From the NCBI RefSeq assembly GCF_963924245.1, contig NC_086289.1:1870001-1934000 (forward strand): a stretch of 64,000 nucleotides of DNA, in the 5' to 3' direction. The position numbers were made by a program, and so were the translations under genes. This document shows positions 38,645 to 50,700 of this stretch, piece after piece. Under the pieces are notes generated by a model. The model was given only the letters and a program-made list of their open reading frames with translations, was not told the origin of the DNA and did no database searches. Within the stretch, counting starts at the first letter, position 1. The number at the start of each line of letters is the position of its first letter. This DNA is from Chroicocephalus ridibundus (lineage: Eukaryota; Chordata; Aves; Charadriiformes; Laridae).

Positions 38645-39190
38645 AATGTGTTTCCAAAATCTGCCTTTGGATCCCGTCCCTTCCCACCCTTAACCACTGC
38701 CTTTCAGCAGTGGAGCTCCTCCATGCGCTGCCCGCCTCACCAAGTGGTCTCCTGCCAAGCTTTTGTCTCCAAGTGCAGGGACGGACCATTCCTGAGCACA
38801 AGGATGCTGCCCTGGAGGGTCTGACAGTTCTCCTGATCATCTGCACTTCCCAGCTGCCTCCCATGGGAGGCCACCTACCAGCTTCCCAAAATTTGCTCTC
38901 CTAAAACCCAGTCTGCACACTGCTTCTCTCCTTCCTCACTCAGTGAGCAGTGTGTCACAGTCCATCCAAGGCTGCCACCAACCCCACATCCCCAAACCGC
39001 TCTTCCTCATTAGTGAGCACAACAGATCCTGCTGTGCACCATCCTTGGCCATGCATCAACAAAGCGCCCTTGATATCCTCCAGAACACATCTTGAGAGCT
39101 TGAATCCCACCATGCTGCCTGTTCATGAGGCTGAAGTCCTCCATGAAAACAAGGGTCCGTGATTTGGAGACTCCACTTGTTTAACGGTGG
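38645..39190 (-). repeat. Old CR1 remnant, endonuclease to RT linker
   Basis: This decayed internal CR1 fragment lies on the minus strand. Read on the plus strand, three blocks follow the known avian CR1 order. The first is ctaccagcttcccaaaattt and tgctctcctaaaaccca at 38875-38912. The second is agtccatccaaggctgccac through ccccacatccccaaaccgct, then cttcctcattagtgagcac, at 38958-39022. The third is ccatgctgcctgttcatgag, gctgaagtcctccatgaaa and acaagggtccgtgattt at 39110-39167. On the minus strand the last block reads MEDFS at 39130-39144, where CR1 endonuclease carries MGDFN, so a key Asn and Gly are lost. Stops occur in all frames. Similarity may extend weakly to about 39295. It covers the same pol region as the remnant at 4225-5105. 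A 77-codon minus frame and 64-70-codon plus frames here are repeat by-products. Confidence 0.75.
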
Positions 39191-42100
39191 CTTCCATGGT
39201 TCATGGCAAACTCCCACTCCCACTGTGCCAACCCTTACTGGTCTCTGGCACATAATGCTGGTGGCATGGAGGAGCTCAGTTGCTGCCTGTAAGTCTTGAC
39301 AACTGCTTATCACACACTTAAGACTTTAAAAACTTTCAGAAGTGTTTGTAAGAACTGTGTGGGAGAACTACTGAAGCCAAAGTTCCCAGATTTCAGTGGG
39401 ACTTAGATTTGAGTCTACATAAATCAGACACTTAGATTTAACCATCAGAATATATGCAGAGAGTTTAAGTCACGCTTCTAGGAACAGCTCTGTACCTAGA
39501 GATGCTGACAGCAAAAGGAAAACCCAGAAGCTGGAGGCTTTCAGAAGTCCGAGGTCTGGGACATAGAGCAGTGCCCCATCACAACCGCCAGCCGCCCTGG
39601 CTGACAGAGCACCAGCTCTATTTGCCAAAGCCACAAAGCACCAGCTGCCCCATCCCCAGGTGAGGTCCGTCACACCACTGCCAGGAGCACAACTTATCAG
39701 AATTGTAAAGTTCTGCTGCAAAGCGAGAATACGATGAGATGGGATATGGAAACCAGTACTAAATGTTTAATATGATCAGCAATTCACAATTATTTCTGAA
39801 GTGTCTTTTTCTGGATAACTTTTCCACCGCATGATCCAAGTGAGAAGATAATATGAGATGCTGCTTTTGAATAAGTTATATATTTCCCTTGCTTTACTTG
39901 AACATAACAATGCCACCATTATTAATATTTTTAGTCTACAAAACAGCACTAGCCTTCCAAAGAAAAAGTCCTTGACCAAAATATCAGAGGATATTAAACT
40001 GAGAAGTGATCTACTGATGCAAATCATTAAATCTATTTGCATTTGCTTACTGAACCCTAACACAGAAATTAAACTACATAGTGTGGGAAAAAGAGCTGGT
40101 TTTGCATGGTTAAAAGGAGACATCTTGGAAGATCCAAGCTCTATGTCATTAATTTTCCTTCTTCCCCTCATTAACAAGTAAAATGTTTTCACTGCTTGAA
40201 AAGTTTTAATAAATAGGAAAAAGCAGGGCAGCTGACATAAGTTTTTAATGTAATATACAAGAGCTTTTAATATTTTTACATATATTAATGTAAAAGCTAA
40301 AAATAAATGTTAAAAGGTTACATTTGTGAAGAAAGAAAAATGGCATTTACAGTTACAGGATAAGGTTTTAGAATTTAACTCTTTCTTTTCCGGCATGGTG
40401 TTCTGAAGATCATTTTCCATTTAACCGAAAATCAATATAATTGCAAAGGTGAGCCGCTGCAGAAGCGGCACGTGGTTAAGGACACGTATTGCCTCACAGC
40501 ACGCCAGGATGATTTACTGCGCTTTGTCCTACTAAGTCTTAAATTCTTTTTATAGAAGGAATTAAGGTAGGTATTTTAAGAACAGCTTTAATTAGCACAA
40601 GCATTGGTAGAATGTGATCTTTGTGAGTTTCACTGAAAATTCATGAAGCAAAGCAGCAAAAAAATGACCATGTGTTGCAGCTGGAGCTGGGCAAAGCCAC
40701 CCAACCCCAGAGAAACCCCAACAGACCTGGCCCTTCCCAAACACTGTACGGTGATCTGACACCAAGGTTTGCGTAGTCAAGGCTCTTCGGGTAGATACCA
40801 CAGACACTCCTCAGCAAAACACTTTTTGTAAGTCAATTTTCTCATTTAAGCAGAGCTGCAAGAAGGGTTGCTGTTACCCAGACGGGTGACCGTACGCACA
40901 CCCCGCTGGCTAATCTCAAAACAGCTGTGGCCTTTCGTTATTCTCAGCGTCATCTGTCAATGTACAGAGATTTTTTGAAGGACTAGAGAAACCTGAGAAG
41001 AAAACCAAGATGCAGAGTCACCATATTTATGAATACCCACCAGTTCTGATACATAATAGAAACACAATCCACATCACCATGCTGCCCATTTTCCCATTTT
41101 TATAACAAGGATCTGCAACAGAAAAACACCCCTCTGCATTAATCTACCTCTGGCAGAAGTGGAAAGGTTCCACTCGTGGCCTGAACTACAGAAGAGTAAG
41201 TAAAGAGACACCAGGCACAGTATCTGTGGCACAGTATAGGGCAGGGCGTCAGGAAAAGATTTCTTTCCCGAGAAATTTCTTGAAGAGATGATGCTGCATC
41301 GAGAAATTCTCACACTTCTCTTTGGTGAAATTATTTTTCATCACTATTACAGCTTTACATCGTCTGCACTAGAAATAAACCCATCATATTTGTGGTAGTT
41401 TCAAGTGGGTGTCTGCACAAGCTATATTATCTAATACAGTCTGTTGTTATTTTTGCCATTTTAAAATATCCTCACTGTAAAACGTGATCATCGGGTTATA
41501 ACATTTCTTGCTTTAGGAAGCTCGGCCAACCATCGATGGTGAGGAACACGCACCACTCAAGCAAAGCTGCTTGTTCTACACACTGAAATAGGTCTTCTGG
41601 CTTTTTGACATGGCATCGTCTATGTTAACATTAAAGGTTATTAATTTATTAAACATCAGATTATTACCATGAATAATTGCCCAATAAAAATCTAGATTTT
41701 TATTTTTTTTTTACATAAAGCCTTCAAAGGCTTCTCCAGCTAGATTTATAGACAAAAACACAATTGTGAAGACTTGCAAAAAACCCACTCCTATTTGAAT
41801 CCTGTAATGCTGCCTTTGACAGATGAAGAGAAATGCAGCAGTGCTGTCAGGAAAAATAACACAGCTAACGTCTAGTATTGATTACAGGCGCGCGAGATTC
41901 GCTTCAGTTTAAGTGAAAGAGGAATGTGGGTTTTGCCAATCATGCAAAATAAAGTTCACCATTCACACCTGACAGTAAAACTTATCCTGCAAACCATTAC
42001 TAAAAACATATGAAACCACGTATTTGAGCTGTAACGCTTTGACAAAGTCTAAACTTGCTACACGTTCTTAGAGTTTATTTTGTTTAAGTTTTTTGAAACA

Positions 42101-42715
42101 CTATTTCCAATAAAAAGTTTTCTTATCTTGATGCAGCATAAACAATCTGTAGCATCTCCACAAGAAACTATGAAAAAACCTAGCCCAGTTTATTTTTAAT
42201 AAAAGGAGGACTATGCTATATAATAACTCTTCCTGCCACATCCATTGAATCTGCTGAAATAAAGATTGATGCCTGGATATTTGTAGACACTACTACCAGA
42301 AAGGTAATATTTCTTTTTTTCTTTCCCTTTTTTGAGAAATATACTGCTTTCCTGGAACTTTGAAATAACTTGACGTAACAGGCAACATCTTCCTATTAAG
42401 GTATCTGCATGTTTTAAGACAGGTGGAAAAAAACCCCAATGAGATTTGTGAAAGCTTAGTGCCACCAGCTAACAGATGTTTAGAAATAACAGGCTTAGAG
42501 AAAGATATGTGAGACTGTGACCTTCTCCTTTGGGCGACTGTTCTGCACAGGCACCCAAAACATGCTTTCACTTTACTCATCAATACAGAAATCAGGCTTG
42601 TCAGGATCATGAAGGCTTAAAACACAAAACACAAGAGAAGCAGCCTAGAGACCAGACCCCCACACAGCCCCTGTGTCCCACTGCCCTGCCCCTCACACAC
42701 AGGCTTCCCCCAACT
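39191..42715. other. Unique AT-rich non-coding sequence
   Basis: No gene or repeat family recognised apart from possible weak CR1 similarity at the left edge. Overlapping plus (39858-40181) and minus (39776-40192) open frames of 107 and 138 codons lie in AT-rich DNA and show no domain. The stretch 41630-41760 is dense in TTAATTTATTAAAC and AATAATTGC words and could be regulatory, but nothing firm can be said. Confidence 0.45.
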
Positions 42716-43637
42716 CACAGAATCACGGAATCTTCAGAGTTGGAAGGGACCTCTAGAGATCATCTAGTCCAACTCCCCTGCTAGAGCAGGATTGCCTAAA
42801 GCACATCCCTCAGGGCTGCATCCAGGCGGGGCTTCAAAATCTCCAGAGAAGGGGACTCCACAACCTCCCTGGGCAGCCTGTTCCAGGGCTCTGTCACCCT
42901 CACCGTAAAGAAGGTTTTCCGTGTATTTGAACGGAACTTCCTATGTTCTAGCTTGTGCCCATTGCCCCTTGTCCTGTCGCTGGGAACCATTGAAAAGAGC
43001 CTGGCTCTGTCCTCCTTGAACCCACCCTTTAGATACTTGTAAACATTAATCAGGTCCCCCCTCAACCTTCTCTTCTCCAGGCTAAAGAGTCCCAGCTCTT
43101 TCAGCCTTTCCTCATAAGGGAGGTGCTCCAGTCCCATAATCATCTTGGTTGCCCTACGCTGGACTCGCTCCAGTAGTTCCCTGTCCCTCTTGACCTGGGG
43201 AGCCCAGAACTGGACACAGTACTCCAGTTGTGGCCTCACCAGTGCAGAGTAGAGGGGGAGAATGACCTCCCTCGACCTACTGGCCACAGTCTTCCCTATG
43301 CAGCCCAGGATGCCATTGGCCTTCTTGGCGACAAGGGCACACTGCTGGCTCATGGATAATTTACTGTCTACCAGGACCCCCAGATCCTTCTCCTCAGAGC
43401 TGCTTCCCAGCATGTCCACCCCTAACCTATACTGGTGTTTGGCATTCTTCCTTCCCAGGTGCAGGACCCTACACTTGCTTTTGTTGAACCTCATTAGGTT
43501 CTTCTCTGCCCAGCTCTCCAGCCTGTCCAGGTCACGCTGGATGGCAGCACGGCCCTCTGGAGTGTCGGCCACCCCTCCCAGCTTGGTATCATCAGCAAAC
43601 TTGCTGAGGATACACTCTGTCCCCTCATCTAGGTCAT
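42716..43637 (-). repeat. CR1 LINE, 5'-truncated, best preserved copy
   Basis: A 0.92-kb CR1 fragment on the minus strand. The 3' end is at left (cacagaatcacggaatctt from 42716, then tcagagttggaagggacct). The 5' break is at about 43637, where the sequence departs from the 27.3-kb copy after aggtcat. It carries the 3' UTR and the terminal 280 or so codons of pol. It is the same subfamily as 27307-28530. The 7-base word AACTCAC occurs at 42712-42718 and again at 43639-43645, right at the two ends, and may be a target-site duplication. Confidence 0.97.
42796..43637 (-). pseudogene. CR1 reverse-transcriptase (pol) C-terminal fragment, frame intact
   Basis: The minus strand encodes the C-terminal part of CR1 ORF2 reverse transcriptase. 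The frame is open from the truncation at about 43637 to a TAG stop at 42796-42798, about 280 codons, with no internal stop or frameshift. The catalytic box reads FADD at 43588-43599, preceded by GTECILSK and followed by TKLGGVADTPEG. Next come RLESWAEKNLMRFN, REVILPLYSALVRPQLEY and RELLERVQRRATKMI. The end reads EPWNRLPREVVESPSLE and finishes RDVL, the usual CR1 C-terminus. The endonuclease and N-terminal RT are missing, so this is a dead fragment: there is no promoter, no ATG at the head and no complete enzyme. The open frame suggests a fairly recent insertion. Confidence 0.95.
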
Positions 43638-46600
43638 GAACTCACGGGAACTAAACGTCTAAAATCCTGCCTGGATTTTACCCCACGCGTTGAACCAGCA
43701 TCCCCCCAGAAGGATGAGGCGCTCCAAGCCAGACCAAGCAGTACTTTGAAGCTTTTGAGAAGGTACTGCAGAAGCAGAGAGCAGTGGAGCAGCCCAAGCC
43801 CTTCACCTACCTGCTACCGAAGGGCTTCACGCACTCAGACTCGCATAAAATGCAGACTGTATCTCAAATCTCATCTGTTTATATTAACGCCTACAAAAGA
43901 TCCATCTAATGAACCATTTTCCAGTCACTGTAAACAGTAATTAAATACATTAAACTATAAAACAGGAAAGTGCCATGCAAAACATACTTTGATCATTGAT
44001 AAGTGCCGTCAGCTTGGATGATTATGGTGTTTACAAGAGCAAGCGCTCTGCTTTCGCTGGCAGGAAAGTGATGCATCTGGACTTGTCCACTGTCGGTGTT
44101 TTAACACCTTCCCCTACGGGAGCAGGACGACGACCTTACAGAGGACAAACACTGCTACAGTACTGGTTAAGAAAACCAACCAAAAATAAACAACTTTCCA
44201 AAAAAAGTGGAAAGATGCTGAAGGTTTAATTTTACTTCCCATAAGGTCTATAAACTGTGTGGACCATAGGATGACTCCATACGGACAGTGGTCTTAGTCT
44301 TTGAAATGATCAGTAATATAGCTTTACTTGTACAAGCATAATGGTTGCCCATCTTCAATAGTGGAAACTTCAGGCTCTGCAGAAGAACAGAACCCAGTGG
44401 TTTGGTTCCACTGAGTACACCCCGTCTTCCCTCAAGAAATGACCACGAGTCTATAGAGTCTATGCTACCAGTAGCTTAAGTTTCAAACAGGTCTCTAGGA
44501 ACACCTTTTCCCATCCCCACTCTGCATTTAGAGATCATCCCAAAACCATTAACTTCTTTATTGCAAATGCGTACTTTGTCTTGTTCAGGTTTTATCCTGT
44601 ACCATTTTAATTATACAATCTCTGCTGTTGCAAAATAATTTGAAGGAAGAACTGAACGGGGAAAGAGTGACACCTCTTTCCAAGCTACGTTGCCAATAAC
44701 CCTCTATTCACATAAGTCACATCAGACGTTCACGGTAAACCAGAAATCTATTCAAAGCAGCTACGCAGAGTAGTTGCATACCTACCCTCCTTCGGGCGGT
44801 TTTTAGTACGCCCCTGAGCTCCACTAAGTTTCTTAGCCTTGGCTGATGCTTATTGGAAAAACAGGAGGAGTGGCACTCTCCCAAATGCCTCCCACTTGTG
44901 GCATCAAAGTGAGATATCACTCACAGTAAATTTTACAGTATGAGGAATGAAACAGTTAGCAAAGTTGACATTTAAACCATCATCACTGGCTATGATTAAA
45001 TACCTCAGAGATGAACGGAGTGGTTCGCACCTCTCCAAGTTATTGTTCTAGGCTCTTATCAGACTCCTGTACGCCGCCGCATCCGCTGCATTTTCACACA
45101 CTTGAGACTTTCTTTGAATCTGTAATAGCTGGAAACCTGTTTAAACTGAGATTCTGGAGAGTTTCTGATAATGTTAAACTGGCAGAGAGAGATCGACTGA
45201 AACCCTGGCGACCTTCCTGAACTGCACATTCACCCGTAAAGGTTTAGGTAGATGAATAATACAAAAGTGACCAAACCGGCTCCTTGTTCCTCCTTCTCTG
45301 ATCTCTCTCAGTAAGATGTAGGGAAATGAAACACTATAAAGAAAACTGCAAATAGCTTGCAAGAAATACAGAGGGCAGATGGGATCACTCTGCTTCCAGA
45401 GGAATCCCTCTTCTGAAAATAGTGTGAAGGGAAGTCTGGGGTATTCCTACAACACCAGGAAAAGGCACATTTTGACCGTTCAAGCAATGGTAAAGCAAGT
45501 CAGCCTGCCCCACCTCACTTCTCACAAGCATGTGTGAAACACCGACGACTTCTCTGCCGTCTCTCAAATTGACGTTTGCATCCACACCAACAACCATTCA
45601 CTTCCCTGAGCCTATGGAGGAGGAGCAGATGACCTTCACAGGTTGTCTCCTGCAGAAGACAGGAGCTCAGGTTCCTCTGTCAAGCTCAAGCAGCCCCTGG
45701 CTTCTCCAAGCAGGGGCCCAGTGGCGAGGGGGGGGCTGTCCCCAGACCATCCACATCTTGCCCCCACGCTGGGCCCGTCCAAGGACGGCAGTGACAGAGC
45801 ACAGCCAGCTCAGCTAAGTGGAAAAACTCAACAAGTTCTCATGGTGACATCCTTAATGGTGACACAGGGATGTCACTGTTAGCATAACCTGGGATCTGTG
45901 CCCACTAATCAGATGGCAAATTTAACTTTCATTTCACATGCACGCTCATAAGCACACAGTTTGTGTCGCACTGTTCATCACCCCGTGCTCAGCAGGACAG
46001 GATTGTCCAACCACACACGGGTAGCTGTTTCAGTTTACCTCAAGGCATGTTATACTACTGCCTTTTTTTTTTTTATTTTCTTTAAACCAAAAATCCTTCG
46101 GTCGCCACTGTATTTCCCTGCATTAGCACCCGCGTAGGCTAGAGAACCCTTGCTGTGTGCTGACCAGGCAGGGAGCTGGGGACCCTGGGGCGATTCTCCT
46201 GAGGGAGCATGGAAATTCCTGAAAGAATTTGTATTTTTGCAACACAGGGAAAAATCGCCAAGTCAACATCCCATCTTTCCAAAGTATTTTCTGCTGTAAA
46301 TATTTAGCACCGGAAAATACAAGCATGGTTTCTGTTACTGTTAACAGAAGTCACAAATGCAACTCCCTGTTCGCCAAGCAGATAATTTACCCCTCCAGCT
46401 CAGGAGTAAGACAAGGCTTCTCAAAACAGAGTCGCCCCAGGGTGGGAACACTGCAGGGGACAGCAGAATAATGAAGAAAACTAATTCTGAAACTTCAAAG
46501 CTGCTAAAGACACTTACAAGTACAGGAACAGTAAGAAAGTGAGTTTCTTTTGGACATGAGCAAGAGGAGTTGAACACTTGCAATATTTCAGGCAGGAATA

Positions 46601-47394
46601 TTGGAGGAAAGAGAATCTTCTTGATCAAAAGTAATCCTTGTATACACTGAAAGAAAAACTACAACAACTGACATAGCACTAAATATATATATACAAAAAT
46701 ATATACAGGATAGATATACTTTCAGTTCCTTTTTTTGAAAATGTGAACTGTGACTCTGAAGTTCTTAAAGACAGACAAATCCATAAAAATCAAGCTTCAT
46801 CTTTGGTATACTTTTTGCCCCACTTTTGAACCCTGAAGCAATGCACTCCAGCCCATTTCCGAGAGGGCCCGATGCTGAAGGTAGAGCTCGCCAGCGGGGC
46901 CGGGAGCCCATGGCGTGCACCTCCTCACGCTGCTGTAGGGATGCTAAAGCTACCGCAGCCTCCATCGTATGGCGTGCGGGGATCAAAGGCGAAGAATTTG
47001 ATCATTCCAGAGCTATTCTCATCCTGAGATCATCTATTCTGACTCTATCTTCAGCACTTTGCTAACTGCCAATGCCAACTCGAATGATGAACAAGTCAAT
47101 CCACAATTTAAATACTAAAATAGAAATAGGTGATTTCAGGTTACTGTTTTAACTCAGCCAATTGTTAGCACTGCGCCGAAACTGCAAAATGGTTAGAAAT
47201 AATTTTAGCTAGCACTCAGTAAATTAAAACTTTCACCGTCATGTTTAGTTGAAAATCTTCACTATATATATTATTTTATGTATATAAACACGCACATATA
47301 TTTAAAAAGCCTGAATAAAACTTCCTCCTCCTCAAACAGAAGCCATTACGTCGTGACATGCCTTGACTTTTTAAGTCTGGCAGCTTCACAAGGA
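43638..47394. other. Unique non-coding sequence
   Basis: No gene recognised. Immediately right of the CR1 break, 43718-43909 is an open plus-strand frame of 63 codons (see findings). A G-rich spot (GAGGGGGGGCTG) lies at about 45727, a T12 run at 46063-46074 and an AT-repeat at 46683-46693. 46840-46990 is a modest GC-richer patch. Open frames reach 95 codons without a recognisable domain. Confidence 0.45.
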
Positions 47395-47715
47395 GCAGAA
47401 CAACCTTAGGTTATTACAATTAGTTTAATCTCATTAATAGATCAATTTCTTTCAAGCATACTGAAAACTGAATTTTACGTTGTTTCTTCTCCTTTCAGGC
47501 TACGTTATAGCCTGTGTTCTTAAGTTTTAAGGAGAGCCATCACAGAATAGGTTGTAATCTCAGGTGATTAATTGCACGGCGTTTTACAAGCTGTAAAATA
47601 GAGCAAGATCTCCACAAAGCGATTATGCCATTAACCAGGCACTCTTATCAGATTTTGCTACAACTAGCAGGTTTGTCTGACAGATTGCGAGTCTTAAGTA
47701 TTTATATATTTCAAA
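47395..47715. promoter_or_regulatory. Candidate conserved non-coding element
   Basis: Non-repetitive stretch with CTCATTAATAGATCAATTTC at about 47432, GGTGATTAATTGC at about 47562, GCCATTAACC at about 47627, a GATA-like CTTATCAG at about 47644 and GTCTGACAG at about 47673. Homeodomain- and GATA-type words packed like this, in DNA free of repeats, fit a developmental enhancer. The evidence is texture only. Confidence 0.22.
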
Positions 47716-50700
47716 GGTTTACTTATTTTTGTTGTTAAAAACCCCTAAAATCTATATTGATTGTTACATGCAATTCTACATGAAAAGTCCCAAGCACCGT
47801 GGAGCAGAATACCAATATTTATTACTAGACTTGCGCTCATTATGGTTCTCTCTGACAGGGGTCCATTAAAATCAATTTTTATGTTTCTTATGTTGTTTTT
47901 TTTTCTACCCAATGTTCTTACCATAGTGTTTATTAGCCAGTTAGGAGAAACACTGGGCGCCGGTTTGTTTTTCTTTTATTCTGTCAAAAATAATGAGGGC
48001 AGACTTAACAACTATTCACTAGTGATGAGTAGAAGAGATTAAACGTTATACTTCAGCACAAACATTTACAGATGGCTTTAAAATTTTTAGAACTTTATAA
48101 TCCGTAAAGACAAAAACAAGTCCTACCTTCCACCATTTTTTCAGATGTAAATTCTTAAAAGTAATTATAAGGATATTCTGCTTACCATTACCTTGTGAAT
48201 CGCTCTTGAGTAATATTCCATCTACAATATAACGATTTTTGCACATAATTTATCAGATTGCATGATTTAAGTGCTACCAAGATGCCACTAAAGCCTCAAC
48301 ACTTCTGTGAGGCCAGGCCGGTAATTCAACTGAAAAAAGTGAAAGATCAAGATCAGATAAAAATTAAAGAATTCAGAAAAGCATCTAGATTGCCTGATGT
48401 CTGCCTGAAGAACACGATCACGAGATCCTTCTTCCACAGCACACATGAGCAGACGGCAGCCCCCACAGCGAGGGGAGCAGCAGCCACCCGTACAAATAGG
48501 ATGGACCATGCCTTGCCGAAGGCTCCCTCGAGGAGGGCAACGACCCTCCGGCTGTGAGTACCAGCACCTTTCATTTCTGCACGCAGAGTAACAAAGTACT
48601 TGGAGCTTCTGGGGACACGTGTAATTTCCCAGGAAAAAAGTCTGTCTGCCTGAAAGACCACCCTCTCTCCCCACCACCACTTGCTCTGAAGATGTTTCCC
48701 GCCCCTAGAACCTTTGTTCAAAGAGAGAAGGAAAGCCACCAAGTGAAACGTTTGAAACCTCAACATTAAAGACAGAAGTCAAACACAGACCTTTGCCCTT
48801 ACCTCTCCAGGAGAGCTACACAACCTCCCCATTCGCCTTCTTCGCCTCTACTAATTAAGAGCCTGTAATCATGTTCTTCCAATAATCTGCCATTCACACT
48901 TTGAGCCTCTATTTTTCAATCCTCACGACTTCATGACTGTTTGTCTTCAGCTTTGATTTCCATGCAATCCCCTTTATGTCTAGCATTCTAAAGAACATCA
49001 CACAATTTCTCGTATCCGCCACCTTCGAGAACGCACAGACCTTTTTCCTACTATTCTTCCACCCGCCCATTGACATTGCCTCTTCTCAAGGGGGAAGAGT
49101 CCTCGTCTGCTTAGCTGTTCTTCAGGCAGACACTGCTCAGCAAAGGCAAGCTTTGGCCTTATCCTAAATACTGCTTTATTTCTATTCCTCATCAGCAGAA
49201 ATCCAGCACTGAAATCAGCATATAAAGAAACCAAAGTACTTATTTCCGTATCACTGGAGTTGGCAAAACTGTCAAACCCAGAGGCTTGAGGGTTTTCGTA
49301 TTAGAGGCAAAAACATATTTCAGCCAGAATACACATTATACTTCTTATTCCTGATTAATTTTACACACACGTAAATGACAAGAATAAAACAGGAAAACAG
49401 AAAAGGGGAAACCCCACAAATCAAGGGAGAATTTCAGAAGCGAAAAACTGGGGAGAAAAGGACAACGTGGAGAGAAGGAAGCCAAATCTGTTTGAGTCTT
49501 GCCAGAAAAAGCTCTGCTGTAACGGACTGCGGCAAAGGCTGCAATTTTATCACCCAAAACAGGTGAAGAGACCAGCCTTAAATAAGTAGTATTAGGAACT
49601 TTCCTTTTGGCAGAGGAATTTGGCAAAGAAGTTTGGCATCTAGCAATTTTGAAAGAATTCAGTGTTCCTTCTGAAGATGGCACTCAGCATTTCCTCACAA
49701 GTAAGGATAAAGCACAGACCAAAGACCTGAACGGGACAGATGTACTTTAGCAGACTGAACAACACTTACATTCCACAGTAAAATGTCCCGACACTTCCTC
49801 AATCAGTCCTATATCTGAGACATCATCTCTACTGGCACATACAACATCTGTTCTGAACTCCAGAAGACATTACAGCTATGGAAAACTAACCAAAGCTCTC
49901 ACAAGTAGTAGCAGTAATTAAAACAATTATTCAATCCTGCTTCTGTCTCTTGGAACATGTGTATCTAGAGACAGATCTGCAAAATTCGCAAAGTACGCAA
50001 GTCTTACTCCTCAGTGACAGATTTACACGTGTGTCCAAAATTAAGGGGCAGGATGTACTTTCAAAACCTATGTTAAAAGTATTTTTATTTTAGAACATTT
50101 CTTTGCCAATACTATCGAGGCAGCAGAAAAAAGAAATGCGTTTTGGAGCCGCCACTCCTTAAAGGCACTGGAGGCTGCTTCTGCCTCCCACAGGAGCCAG
50201 TACCATCTTCCCAGTATGGCTACTAAAAACAAGTACGCACAGTCGTGGCTTAGATCCTCAGGGCAATCTCCTTCCTTTACCACATACATGAACATGGGAT
50301 CAATAGGACGTGAACTTACCCACTTGGCAGCACACTCATTTTTGGAAGTTTTATTTCATGTAAGCCTGTTTCACACCCAGATATCTCCAGCCTTCCCACG
50401 GGGCTAAGCAGAACTGCGTGTTTCTCCTGGCACTGAAATTCTCCCTCTTTGGAATTCACCTGTTCGTGAAAACAAACTCCTCTTTAATCGCATGCATTTT
50501 CACCAAGGAACATTCATCTCAAGGTATTTTGAGTAGTTTTCAAAAGTAACTTTAAAAAAGGCAAGAAAGCAGTATCTTTGATTTCCTCAACTATGGCTTT
50601 TTCTTTCAGAACTCCAACTTAAAATGATCCATCCTAAGAAGTCAGCATCTAAATTGAAGTTCCAAAAGCCATGTTAACTAGCAGAACAGTGACCTTCGTA

